From: Steromphala cineraria
Lineage: Eukaryota; Mollusca; Gastropoda; Trochida; Trochidae
Length of the DNA: 64,000 nt
Direction: 5' to 3'
Assembly (NCBI GenBank): GCA_916613615.1
Contig: OU744733.1
Span: forward strand, 36,433,939 to 36,497,938
Shown here: piece by piece, positions 46,998 to 59,379 of the stretch
Layout: each line of letters opens with the position of its first letter
Numbering within the stretch: the stretch's first letter is position 1
Notes under the pieces: generated by a model
Databases searched by the model: none
The model's input: the letters and a program-made list of their open reading frames with translations, nothing else
Told to the model about the DNA's origin: nothing
Made by a program: the position numbers and the translations under genes

Positions 46998-47699
46998 AAT
47001 AATAAGCAAGGAAATTAACATATTACAATCAAAATCAGCTGAGGCGGAAACCTGAAACTGGTACAACTACCCCCAATTGCTTATTAAATAGTCGTTTTTG
47101 ACAACCATATGCAATCATGCTGTCTGAATACAATAGAAAAAGATCTAAAATGATTCCCCTCACTTTTTGAATCGGTTCTACTTAACACCCACTTGAATAT
47201 GTAGTTTGTTTACAATTCTATGACTATCAATTTTAGCTATTATGTTCACCCCGCGTGTCTACACATAATTCAATGTGAGTTTCTACTTGTAAACTCCAGT
47301 GAACATACGGGATCACGCATATATCAACTTCACCCATCCTGGTTCAATGGGAATGATGCGCTGCGCCACCCACCATTAGATACCCAAGAACAGGATGCGA
47401 ATTAATATAAGTTATACCCTTCAGAGGCGGGGTGTATGGGGAGATATTCGCCTCGAGCTTGTGTTATGCGACGAATATGCAGAATGTTTAAACAAAACCC
47501 ATATAAAATGAAGATAAAAAGTAAGAACTGCGTAAGTGATTTTACTATAGTTTGTTCAAAGCTACATATCAGTTGATCAAAAGTAACCAGCTTGATCATG
47601 TGTTCGAGGTAACATGCATTGTACATTTCAAGACGCTCAATCTGCACACTTTTATTCATGCTTTTTATGTGCCGGGGTATAAATGATTTATTACCCCGC
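46998..47699. other. No gene recognised
   Basis: Unique sequence between family-A copies 7 and 8. Frames at 47220-47405 and 47402-47659 have no support. Confidence 0.4.
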
Positions 47700-48063
47700 T
47701 TAAAGGGGCAGTAGCACGTTTTTAGGGGGAATATAAGGTGATGTCAGGAAAATGAAAATAAATGGTTCCAAATGAAAGACAATGTATTTAAACTAAATGG
47801 AGCAGTAATAATTCAAATATATAACGTAAGGTTCAGCCATGCGATTCCTTTTTCTTACAAAAATGAATTAAAGGTGTTCACACAAAAATGGCCGCCAATG
47901 AATTTTATGTAAATCCTCATACTTTGTCCTCTGATTATGGTTGATTGGCTTGTGTAATGTGATTGTTGACACTGTCAATATAATACATTAGGCATTTACT
48001 TACCATTATAAGTGCAATTTTTAAAATATAAAATTATCAAAAAACGTGCTACTGCCCCTTTAA
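47700..48063 (+). mobile_element. Family-A MITE, copy 8 (plus orientation)
   Basis: 364 bp, perfect TTAAAGGGGCAGTAGCACGT left end and inverse right end, TTAA both sides. Confidence 0.92.
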
Positions 48064-48357
48064 GAGGGTGATATCAGTATTTATCCAGGGTCACGTGGAC
48101 AAATCAGAGAACGCGATTCTTACATGAGGTAGGAAAAGGATGGGAATCGTTCCTCGTTTCCATATTGAATATACTTGAGATACAAGAGGGTGTATAGCGA
48201 TTCGTATTGCAAAAATAAGAATATAAGATTTGGCATGCTTTCTTTACTAAATAACAGCGATAAGAACAACAATCATTTCTAAATTGTTACCCGTCTTGAA
48301 AAGAGATGATTTTCAATTACTGGTTTACAAGCTTGTACATATTTTTATCCCCGCCGT

Positions 48358-48551
48358 CCAAATCGACTGGTCCCGCGTCTTCCAAATAAGAAGCTTTGTG
48401 CAATTATGAGGAGAATCGGACGTACGGACGGACGAACGGACGGATGGACAGCTGCCCAATACCATCCGTCCGTTCGTCCGTCCGTACGTCCGATTCTCCT
48501 CATAATTGCACAAAGCTTCTTATTTGGAAGACGCGGGACCAGTTGATATGG
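48358..48551. repeat. Long near-perfect palindrome, 90-bp arms, 14-nt loop
   Basis: Arms 48358-48447 and 48462-48551 are reverse complements with two mismatches seen at the outer ends; loop ACAGCTGCCCAATA. The arms include GGACGTACGGACGGACGAAC next to the loop and TCCCGCGTCTTCC outside. No coding. Confidence 0.95.
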
Positions 48552-49799
48552 ATGGTCTAAATGACATCAGGTAGCATGACAATTGTAGACTAGTTTCTAT
48601 GTATAAAGTATTCTTGTTGTAAACATCAATTTGCGGCTTCGGATCTTGTCACCTTTGTGAAAATTCCTGTCTATTTTCACACTTTCATTGCTTAAACTTT
48701 ATTTAGATCATACTTCATTTAGAAGTATTTCGGTTCAATTTATTTTATGAAAATATTTTAAAACGTTCGATATATAATGTGTTGATGTTTTCAGAAGTAT
48801 GTACTGATACGTATCTTGTTGTTTCTGTATTGCTGTATATATAATTATTCTTTGAAATATGATCAGGGTTAAAAAAAAATTCTGCTTCACAGAATTTTTA
48901 AATTCAATTTGAACGACAGCATCTTTGAAGGGATTTTACAAGCGCTTCGATCATCTTGCATTGAACTGTCACCGTAAGCGTTTCTATTCAAACGTTTGTT
49001 GCCTGAAACGTCTTAATTTCTTCTTTTCATTAATGATTTAATACGAAACTGAGTCAAAATGTGATGAATAAATTCAAAACATCTTAATTTTTAACGCAAT
49101 TTGACCAATATATATATGTATGATAAATACTGAATTATCACAAAATGTCTAAAAATCCGCAGAATTCGAAGCGGAGATTGCTAGTAAACTTATTTACAAG
49201 GATACTGGTAATCAAGTCCATTTATTCCTGTTCTTCTGGCTTCTTTACATAAGTTTCTAAAATAACTTTTTTTTGACGCACGCCGCTGTCCGATTTTCAA
49301 GCATTTGAGACTTTTAACCTTCAAATTATCCCGGTTTAAAAACCGTAAGGCTATTAGGATTTGAAACTGTATTATTAAGTTGGCCCACGGGGACCATTTT
49401 AAAGTTATGAAAGACAGATTTGGTGTGAAAACAGTTGATAGTGGTTTACCTAGTAGCGATGTTCTAGTAGATTGGGCGTGTTATTACCACTACTTGTCAT
49501 ATAGAAGGTTGATAAATTTTCATCAAATTATTACAAATAGTTTTCATATTGATTTGTTGTATGTTTTGTGTGGGATTATTGAGAAGTTTGGGATTTATAT
49601 CAGCATAAAACATGAATGGACTCTTTTACAGATTCGTTACGAAAATACAAAGCGTTTATACATTGTGCCGTTTAATGCAATATGGACAATTTTCAAACTA
49701 ATCCACTCCTTCATTTTACCTCGCAAGCAGGCAAACTGAAATCGGCTCGTTTGGAAGCGCTCATAAAATCTCCCTGACGGTTTCAAATTGCACGTTAAT
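48552..49799. other. No gene recognised
   Basis: A 119-codon open frame at 49380-49739 (plus) starts on TTG and shows no recognised domain. Otherwise featureless A+T-rich DNA. Confidence 0.4.
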
Positions 49800-50075
49800 C
49801 TACTAGAAGGGGTGCAGTGCTAAATTCAACCGAATTCGGTAGTTTTTTACTCATTATCATGTTTTGTTTTGTACATGCATGGATGTTTTCCATTATCAAA
49901 TTTGTCTGACCGATTGTAGAACAAGTATTCATCTGATTCAAATTATCTTCCAACACCCTAGGAGGTGTGCAGTACCAAATTACAGAAGATTTTGTTTGTT
50001 GTATAAATAGCTATGTTTTGTAATTAGTCATTTTCCTAGATCAGAATTTGTCTGACCGATTGCAGAATTCATTCA
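49800..50075 (-). repeat. Inverted, diverged copy of the 168-bp repeat
   Basis: Reverse strand shows GCACACCTCCTAGGGTGTTG, ATCAGATGAATACTTGTTCT and CGGTCAGACAAATTTGATAA, matching the order of landmarks at 45600-46185. Confidence 0.6.
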
Positions 50076-50710
50076 TTTTCATTCATTTTTTGGAGGGGGT
50101 TATATTCTGTACAAGAGACGTCTAAAAATCGTTTGGATAGGATGACTAGTTATGGGAATTAAAAAGGAATTACATTAGACAGGAATGCACGGAGTTGATC
50201 ACAATCAGTTACGCCGTACTTCCAAATTGGTCCATATGTTTCTTACCACAAATAAGTTTAATGCGTAAAAGTACCAAAATAGAGACAATGTTTTCCTTAT
50301 GTACTACACTACTAGAATACGATTTTCAATGAAAAATTACTTAAATAATAACTCCTATCAGAAATTCTTTTAATTCTATCCCATAAGCTCTAACCTCAAG
50401 GCGTGTTATTTGTCAATAGATCCATATATAGTTTATGTTTTTTGACGCGTTCGATAGATTTAATACTTTATATACTATTTTTACTTGACACTTCTTAAAC
50501 TACTATGGGAATCTGGTTAGAATTTTTTGTTCACCAATGTACGTATGATAGCTGAAGATTTGGCAAAATTTTATTTCATGTCCAGATTCCTTCGTCTTGA
50601 TATTTCCTATCGTCCTTACCGTATTAAATAGCCCAATTTATATTTCTTAACTATAGACGATGAGATTTATCATTTTATTACTCACACGTTGGAGATATCG
50701 CTGTTTATAA

Positions 50711-50962
50711 CCCATACTGTTAAAAATAAGTGGTGACAACGATTGTTATAGCGCGAGTTCCCGTATTTTCTCGCCTGTGACGTCATAACACCAAGGCAAG
50801 GCCCGTTTCTTGGATATTTCTAAGATGGTAAAGGGAATCGGCAATAAAGAAATTATTACCCTCGGAAGTGTGTCTCGCTCGGGTAATACACAAATTCACA
50901 CTTGTTTCGTAAAAGTCATATGGCGAACTTCCTCGGGAAATAATCTCTATTTATTAAATCTA
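50711..50962 (+). repeat. Family-D repeat, copy 2 (shortened)
   Basis: AATAAGTGGTGACAACGATT, CTTGGATATTTCTAAGATGG, AAATTATTACCCTCGGAAGT and GAACTTCCTCGGGAAATAAT, colinear with 42395-42785 but with internal gaps. Confidence 0.7.
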
Positions 50963-51074
50963 CGAAGTTATTACACAGTGTTTGTTAACATCGCGCCCTG
51001 AACGAACAATGTGACGTCAGTTTGACGTCATAATCGTTAAGCGGGACGGCCGCGATGGACATGTCGGTGAGTTA

Positions 51075-51214
51075 TAAAAACGTTTGACGATGTTTTCCGT
51101 GAGAATAAAATAACACTCGTGAATGGTATCGGTATTAAACTCGCTTTCACTCGTTAAATACCAAACCACTCACTCCTTTCATAAAAACATTATTAAACGG
51201 GACGTCGTTTAGTA
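51075..51214. mobile_element. Family-E element, second copy
   Basis: Right end AACGGGACGTCGTTTAGTAT matches the terminus of 708-847. The interior CGTTAAATACCAAACCACTC is the inverse of GAGTGAATGGTTTGGTATTA there. The left end is not clear. Confidence 0.5.
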
Positions 51215-51729
51215 TTCTCTATGTATGTAAAGAAATATTTAAAAACATCTAAGTAAGTCAACAACACACGCAACATGTGAATTATCGAAAGCCATTTTTT
51301 TCACTGAGGAATTTCAATGAATTATTTTACCTCATATTACCCTATAAACCGGATTGAAATACTTACTTATCCGAGACAAGGATGAATGACGAGTTTCTTT
51401 GGATAATCACTTAGTAGATCCTTCCAAAGTATCTCGGTATAAAGTAGATAACTTAATTGTTTATCTTTGGAAATTGGGGTTCTGGAGAAAAAAACATTCG
51501 TAAACAAAGATGTAAGGAAGAATAACTTTTTCAGGATTTACCATTTCTTATTTATCTGCATAAGTATAATACACGGAAAGTTTTACAAGTAGCGACATTT
51601 TAGCGACTAATGGTGAGATTGTCGACACGTCATTGGGATTTGAAGCGTCCTTCGTGTGGTTTTGTGTAGTATAGCTAATTATATAAATCTCCAAGGATTC
51701 TGATAGTCACACCCTCTAATGGTTATAGT

Positions 51730-52314
51730 CATGCAAGGGAACGAGAATGACTAAATATTTACTGACCCATTAAAATGTAGCGGGCGGGATAGAGCAGTGA
51801 TGAGCCCCTTCGGCTTCGGACCAAGACATGCATGGGAACGAGAATGACTAAATATTTACTGACCCATTAAAATGTAGCGGGTGGGATAGAGCAGTGATGA
51901 GCCCCTTCGGCTTCGGACCAAGGCATGCATTGGAACGAGAATGACTAAATATTTACTGATCCATTAAAATCTAGCGGGGCGGGATAGAGCAGTGATGAGA
52001 CCCTTCGGCTTCGGACCAAGACATGCATGGGAACGAGAATGACTAAATATTTACTGATCCATTAAAATCTAGCGGGGCGGGATAGAGCAGTGATGAGACC
52101 CTTCGGCTTCGGACCAAGGCATGCATTGGAACGAGAATGACTAAATATTTACTGACCCATTAAAATGTAGCGGGCGGGATAGAGCAGTGATGAGCCCCTT
52201 CGGCTTCGGACCAAGGCATGCATTGGAACGAGAATGACTAAATATTTACTGACCCATTAAAATCTAGCGGGGCGGGATAGAGCAGTGATGAGCCCCTTCG
52301 GCTTCGGACCAAGA
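51730..52314. repeat. 97-bp tandem repeat, six units
   Basis: Unit from CATGCATGGGAACGAGAATG through CTAAATATTTACTGACCCAT, AGCGGGCGGGATAGAGCAGT and CCCCTTCGGCTTCGGACCAA. Repeat starts at 51730 and 51827 and continues to 52314. Two higher-order variants differ at GTAGCGGGCGGG versus CTAGCGGGGCGGG. The G+C-rich half stands out from its surroundings. Confidence 0.95.
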
Positions 52315-52549
52315 CTCCTGTTTGTGATAGTGATATATCCATCAATTTAACAAATAACCGGCGTAAGGACAGCAATTTACTTTCTCTTCATTCAGATTGT
52401 AAATAACAAAGTGTTCTCATCACTCCAAAAGATTGCCAGTTCTGCTACGATTCGTTTAATGTTTGAAATAAATCGCAGACACTACCTAATTTGCTATTCT
52501 GCCATTCTGTTTGATTAATTTCATAATACTTCATCTTGTTTATCGTGAA

Positions 52550-52920
52550 GCAAGGACTCCAGTATGAAACAATGTAAAACAAGACAAAGTTAGCCAAGCT
52601 GAGCAAAGCAAGGGAAGCCACAAGACAAGACACAAGACATAAATACATAAAAAGCACGTTGCAAACAAAAAAAAAAATAATAAACTGGGCAAGGTGAGTC
52701 AAGACAAGGCTCACACTAAGGCACAAAACATTCAGGACACAAAACAAAACACACAACAAGGCACAGGAGCAGGCTCAAATTAAGGCACTAGACAAAACAC
52801 TAATGATACAAGACAAAACACAAAATAAAACAAGGCACAAGACGAGATTCACATGAGGAAAATACAACAGAGAATCAGACACATAATAAAGAAAAACAAC
52901 CTAAAACAAAGAAAAAAGCA
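52550..52920. repeat. Low-complexity ACAAGACAAAACACA tract
   Basis: Purine/CA-rich degenerate repeats (AAGACAAGACACAAGACAT, ACAAAACAAAACACACAACA). The antisense frame across it (52445-52759) is an artefact of the composition. Confidence 0.7.
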
Positions 52921-53087
52921 AAGACACAAGTGTCAACAGTGGCATTGTTTTTTTCATTTATCTGTCTTTGTCTCTCTCCTTTCATTCAAAGAGAATAAAT
53001 TGGTGGTTTGTTTTTCTTAGAATTATGCACATTATGTACATGTATGACACATGAATCATGCAACACGGCAGTTCTCCAAACAAATCT

Positions 53088-53457
53088 TTAAAGGGGCGGT
53101 AGCACGTTTTTTGCTATTTCCTATTTTAAATTTTCCCCTGATAATTGTAAATTAATGCTTATTATGTACTATGTATATTATGTATTATTTTGACAGTGTC
53201 AAAAATCTCATTACACAAGCCAACCAGCCATAGTCAGAGGACAAAGTATGAAGATTCACATAAAATCCATTGGCGGCCATTTGTGAACACCTTTAATTTA
53301 TTTTGTGTAAGAAAAGGGAATCGCACGGCTAAACTTTACGTTATATATATGAATTATTACTGCGTCATTTAGTTTAAATACATTGTCTATCAATTGAAAC
53401 CATTACTTTTCATTTTCCTGACATCATCTTATATTCCCCCTGCTACTGCCCCTTTAA
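53088..53457 (-). mobile_element. Family-A MITE, copy 9 (minus orientation)
   Basis: 370 bp. TTAAAGGGGCGGTAGCACGT left, CTGCTACTGCCCCTTTAA right (inner bases of the TIR lost). TTAA both sides. Confidence 0.88.
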
Positions 53458-53567
53458 GAATAGATCTTGTATTCATATTTGCATTGCCACATCTTTGTTG
53501 ATAGTAAATCTCAAGAGTTAGGATACTGATTATCAACCCGTGTGTATAAGTTCCTTAATTGATGTTG

Positions 53568-53910
53568 CACGCAAGTGTGTCATATGAATTTTACAAAATG
53601 TTTGAATGTTTGTATCACCCGAGCGAAAGCAAGGCTTATACACAAATTTGCACGAGTTTTGTAAAAGACATACAGTGTAAAGCACACTTCCGAGGTTAAT
53701 GATTTCTTTTTTACCGATTCTTTTCGATTTTATTCTCTTAGAATATCCGGAAAACTGACTGCTTCCCTTGCGAAACAATTGTTTTATTATGTGACAGACG
53801 TAAATACAGGATGTTACACTACAACAATCGTTGGTAGGCAAAAGTGAAATGTGCACATGTGCTCATATTGAAAATATGTCACTACTTATTTTCCATCTTA
53901 TGGGTAATAA
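53568..53910 (-). repeat. Family-D repeat, copy 3 (inverted)
   Basis: Reverse-complement relative of 42395-42785: GTGTGTCATATGAATTTTAC, ATCACCCGAGCGAAAGC, AACAATCGTTGGTAGGCAAA and CTCATATTGAAAATATGTCA. Confidence 0.7.
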
Positions 53911-56900
53911 AATGTTTTATGAAAGGCTTAACGCTTTTTCATTAGGCCTTCCCTTGAATGTGTTTCCCTGTAAGTAAAATAAAGTTACCAGGGGTTAACA
54001 AAACCACCTTTCCACAACGAACTTGACAGAAAATCAATGATGACTAGACTTAAGATCAATGTCTTAATTTTATTGAATCGGTAAAGTTACAGTAATTTAA
54101 GGTGTTAACAGTTTGTCTCGGAACTATATTATTATGTACATGAAGTATATATTGTTTAACGGAATTATCAGGAAATAAAAAACTCTATCTACTCATCGTC
54201 GTCCATAATAATGATAAATAACATTTAGGAAAAATATACACGATACTGATAATAAGATATTTACTAAGAACGAAATAATATATTGCTTAAATAATTGTTT
54301 TTACTGTTAATCAACTCAATCATGAATGACTTCTTGGACATACAAGTATTTTAATTAATAATTATATATAAATTAATATTTTTTTTATGATTATCACCAT
54401 CAATGACGAAAACGTTTCATAGTCATAAAATTAAATCAAGAAAGTCAGAAAACGAATCTTGCCGAATTAAGTATATATTGGAAAAAGCAATATAATGATA
54501 AAAGTTTCCCATAAATGAGGCATAAAGCAGCCCTTTTGGTTTAAACATATTTATTTCTTTTGAAGAACTGGATTGGTAAACAAGCAATAGCTTATCTGAA
54601 TACCGCCCCAGAGCAGCCCTTTTGAGTTTCGTGTCAATTGAATAATAAAGGAAAAGGTTAAAATGAAAAGTTAAGACACGTGATACCTCAAATTGACATT
54701 TGTGAATACAATGTAGAATAAATTGTTACGGCAAACCAGAAAGTTTGAATTATTCAGATATTCACTGTTTCGGATGTCAAAATTAATAGATATGTCAATG
54801 TGTAAAACATGACTGATGTCTGTTGCCTTCTTTTTCAGAACAACCCTGAACTTAAACTTAAAAGTGCTTTTTGTTAAACACTATAAAGATGATGATATCA
54901 CATCCAGCTTTAGAGGCGAAGATAGTGATTATTACAAACTCAATAAAGGCATATGGATTCTTCTTCATTCTTGAAGCACCATAAAATGTCCCTAAAAATT
55001 AACTCCTTGATTATGCAAATAAATATAATAAAAAGTGAGAGCTTCTGGGTGATTGGACATAAAACAGCCTGCCTGAGTATCGTATTGAATATTGAATTAA
55101 AAACGAAAAAATAATGATTTGAAGGTCTCATAACTTCATCGGATATTCAGAACGAATAAAAATCAAAGGCCAAAGTCAGATTGCAGGAATAATTAAGGCG
55201 TTGAACTATTTCATAATTTGAAATTCAAAGATACTGTCAGTAACCCTGCTTTATACAAAAAAATATAAAAAACCCCAGAGTTTTCATCAGTAAAATCCAA
55301 AGCAATCGGTTGGCTTAATTTTTTTCTGTTTATAATGTTATAGATAACAACTTTTATTCTTCCACACCGCTAGACTTATCATCCCACATTTCATCGTCAT
55401 ATAGACAGAGTTCAATATTTCGTTTCAAACACATTTAAATAATTGTTTGTTGAATCGAAAACTATGATAAAAACTCAAGTTTCACAATTGGTTTAGATTT
55501 ACATGTAAATAACCTAAATTGAACCTTCCTGCTTCCTGCAATGTAAATTGGGAAGTTAAATAATAAAATCATGCCTTACTCTTTTGTTTGGTCAAATGGT
55601 CATTGTGATGTTTAGTCCAGATCCCCTAACAGTGACTGAAAGTGATTCATAGGTTTTTGTTTTGTGGTTAACCAGACAACGTAGACCATGACCAGCTGTA
55701 AATGATACTGTTTTCAACGTTATACAACTTTACATGAACACGAGTCACCTTGTAAACTGTCATTTATAACGTGATGAAGTTTTCAGCAAGGGACTACTTT
55801 CCTGGTTGATTGATTGTGCCCACGTCACTGAGCTGTGAGTTGTCCTTCACGTATCTCGAGTAGGAATTCCCTTCAGACCTCACTTATTCACACTATGATC
55901 TGTTTAGTATGGGTCGGGTGTCTGTGGTTCCATATATTTACTAACCATTCCAAATGTGGGGAAAAACATTTCGATCTGTGAATATAGTATGACATGAATC
56001 GATAATGACTTTTACAACATACATCAGTTAAAGTCTTGTTATTCTCTTAGGTCTTACAGGTCAGAACTTTCTTCATGTTCAGAATACTGCCGCTTACCTA
56101 AATTATTAAAAATATTTTTGAACTCATATTTGTACGCATATATCATGAAATATGGTGTTTGCTTAAGTTCAATTTATTTAATCAGTATTGAATTGTATTT
56201 TATTGATGATGGTACCAATATGATTTGAGAAACATATTTGGTAGGGAATTTATTTAACGTTAGGGTAAAAAATTCAGAAATTGTGTATCATAATGTTAAC
56301 ACATAGTGACTGATTTTGACCCCTTGTCTGTCTTGGGAATGTCATAATTATATCTGGGTACCACATTTCTGTTCTCTTTATATGTAGTTTAGATATGATC
56401 AACTTACAAAATGATTCAGAGTTAGACTAAAAGATTTTTTGTTGAGAAAGCAGCCATATTAAAAAAAATAGAAAATTGATGACATTACTTTGGAAACCTT
56501 TCACATTTTAACCAACTGTTGGTTTTCATTGTAGAGTGTCAACAAAGTGAGCATCCTTTTACTTACCAATCAATAACCAAAACTATCAAGAGCATACTAC
56601 ATGAAATTAGACAGTACTTATAAAACACTTACAAATTTATCTGCTACAAACTAAATTCAATTTTAGGAAACGCATCATAAACCATTATTTTTGCATCTAA
56701 GCTGCTTACCGAATTCATGAACTACAGAGATAACGACTTTAATGGGATTGATAAAACTGTCCCTGAGATGTGCTTTGTAATACAATTTGTAAAATGTTTA
56801 TTTCTGTTTGTTCGCTCTTTAGAATTATTTTTTCATTCCTCTGTGTTTAATAATCAAAGCACAAATGGATATCAGAATTTTCAAGCAATGAGTATATTCA

Positions 56901-57292
56901 AATTAGTATACTTGATCATAAGCCAATTTTTTATTCCATTGTTGTCCTTTTCAATCGGATATTATGTGATCCCATTAAACCATTTATTATGAGATATATC
57001 AAGTGTCTCTGAATTTAACATACATTTTATATATATTTCATAATGTGGAGTTTTTTTTAGTGCAATAGAAAATTTTCTGCAAAGTTGAGATGTTACAAGT
57101 TGCAAACTATCAGGATCAAGAAGTTCAATGTGTAATATTCTAGACAATAGTTACTAACAGACATCTTTAAAAATGAAGAAAGCTTCGTGTTTTAATCTAT
57201 TTGTAATTCTGAAAAAAGATGATTGCATTGCCTTGTAGCGGAGACTCGAGTCTGGACCTGTATTTTCACAAGTAAGGCAATACATCTTGTTT
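53911..57292. other. Long A+T-rich stretch without recognised gene
   Basis: No coding or RNA feature supported. Parts resemble the 59.2-62.3 kb region (ATGACTAGACTTAAGATCAA at about 54038 versus ACGACTAGACTCATTGTCTT at about 59276). Isolated GTAAGT-like donors on the minus strand lack partner exons. Confidence 0.4.
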
Positions 57293-57657
57293 TTAAAGGG
57301 GCAGTAGCACGTTTTTTGACAATTTTATATTTTTAAAGTTTAACTGATAATCGGACGATAATTCTAAATGTATTATATTTATAGTGTCAAAAATCTCTTT
57401 ATGCAAACTAATCATCCATAGTCAGAGAACGAACTATGTAGATTTACTTGAAATCCATTGGCGGCCATTTTTGGGTGAGCACCTTTAATTCATTTCGTGC
57501 AAGAAAAAGGAATGGCATGGCTGAACTTTACATTATATATTTGATTTATTACTGCTTCATTTAGTTTTAATATATTGTCGTTCAATGGGAACCATTCATT
57601 TTCATTTTCCTGACATCACCTTATATTTCTCCTAAAAACGTGCTACTGCCCCTTTAA
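57293..57657 (-). mobile_element. Family-A MITE, copy 10 (minus orientation)
   Basis: 365 bp, both TIRs complete, TTAA both sides. Interior AATCATCCATAGTCAGAG and CATTGGCGGCCATTTTTGGG. Confidence 0.92.
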
Positions 57658-57746
57658 GAGAAATATATTAAAATCTCTGACCTATGTTACACAGATTTAG
57701 TTATGATCAGTAGACATGAACATTTTATTAACATGACTCTGTACAA

Positions 57747-58130
57747 TTAGTCCGGCAGCCAAACCCCGATTTTTACCCTAGGTGGGAAAGTGCGTCCATA
57801 GAATTTATTTTTGTAGATATTGAACCTCAAAGGTATATACTAAAGGAAACTGAATGATGACACTTTGTCATCATTGAGCATTTTGAGTAATTAGTGTTTT
57901 AATTGGATAGGGTGAGGTCGGGATTTCAGTTATCCAGTCACATCAGGTAATTAAAGTTTTTAGTGAAATAAGGCACAACTTTGATAAAATGCGTTTCCTT
58001 ATCATCATTCTATCAATTTTATAAACATATATACATTTTCCTTTACTATATACCTTAGGGGTTCAATATCTGCAAAAATAAATTCTATGGACGCACTTTC
58101 CCGGTCATGGATGGCTGGCTGCCGGACTAA
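57747..58130. mobile_element. Family-H element with ~100-bp terminal inverted repeats
   Basis: Left end TTAGTCCGGCAGCCAAACCC and right end inverse GGCTGGCTGCCGGACTAA. Symmetry continues inward over GGGAAAGTGCGTCCATAGAA, TTTATTTTTGTAGATATTGA and TATATACTAAAGGAAA, leaving about 180 bp in the middle. 384 bp, non-coding. Confidence 0.88.
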
Positions 58131-59379
58131 ATGATAACCTGTATTGTTTCAATTTTGAGAAAACTCTCTGGGCGTGGTGTGGAATAAAAAGAATATACAT
58201 GTGTATAAAAAAACTATGTGAACGTTTTAAGCTTTTTCGCTTTTATAAGGGAACAAAAGTCAATTGATGCAAAGAAATGGTTCGAATTTCATTCCATTTT
58301 CTAGTAGCGGTTTTTCGGAAGTGCTCTACCATTTTGATTTGATTATATCTTAAGTACTATCGATTGACACTTTCTTCTTAACTATGCAACATTTTATCTT
58401 TATCTTAGTTAAATAAAATTCACACAACCAGCATTAAGTGACATTTCAATTTTTGTCTGATTTCAATAAAACACCCTTTCGTCTGTGTAGTTTGATTGGG
58501 AAATTTTATTTTTCATAAATGTATCACGTCAGAAACAGAAACAGAATTTTTCAAAATGCGATCAGAAGTCAAAAACAGATTTAAAGTAATGTGTGTCCTA
58601 TATGAAATTTATAGAATTGTTTTTGGCATAAGTTAGACAAAATCGATATTAGTAAATGGTTATGATACTTCTAACAGGGTTTCTGATAAATTGTTGCCAT
58701 ATTCGGCCCCATTGTTGCATATTCATTGCCAAATGTGTTTCAAAATTACTATGATATTACTATCGACAGTACGTTATATAAATTATGTAATAATTTTCAT
58801 CCTACTGTCTTTTGGTAGATATTTTCTTTTCAAACAAATGTTGTTTGTTTACGTTAAATACTTGGAACAAATAAAACAAACTTTGATTCTGCAGATATAT
58901 ATTTATGTATATGTAGTTTGCAGTTCAGGGATTTTTCATAAATTTAACACATATGTATATGTATATATATGTATATATGTGATATATATATGGCAGTAAA
59001 CTTGTACAACGCAGCAGACCTTTTGTTTCAAGCTTATGTTCTAATATTTAAAACAATTTCTTATATTCATAACGTCTAAGGTTGAAACCATCCTTTTGTA
59101 GGATATGACTGAAGGGGAATATTATCCTCAATAAAAAAATTGTTGTAATATCAATCTAAAGATTAACGATATGTCAACAGGACTTTCTCCAGGCAGCGTT
59201 ATCCGTGACGTCAGATAAGGTGAAATTTGGGTTCGCTAAATATTTGACTACATCTCTATTGAAAGAAAACCGATAACGACTAGACTCATTGTCTTACTTT
59301 TATTCGGTAGGCAAAGTTACAGTTGAAATCACAATCGACATGAAAAAAAAATATATAGATATATATAAAGTGTTATGTC
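58131..59379. other. No gene recognised
   Basis: A+T-rich sequence with a (TATATG)n-like tract at 58955-58992. The 102-codon frame over it is unsupported. Confidence 0.4.

Noticed and set aside
49380..49739. 119-codon frame, plus strand
   Set aside because: Begins with TTG, the first ATG is ten codons in, no recognised domain, and it lies beside repeat remnants. Probably chance.
43794..52314. The regular 55-bp and 97-bp arrays as CRISPR-like arrays
   Set aside because: The units are head-to-tail tandem repeats with no unique spacers, in a eukaryotic genome.
56717..56992. 91-codon hydrophobic frame, plus strand
   Set aside because: A+T-rich translation gives Phe/Ile/Leu runs by composition. 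No exon structure or domain recognised.
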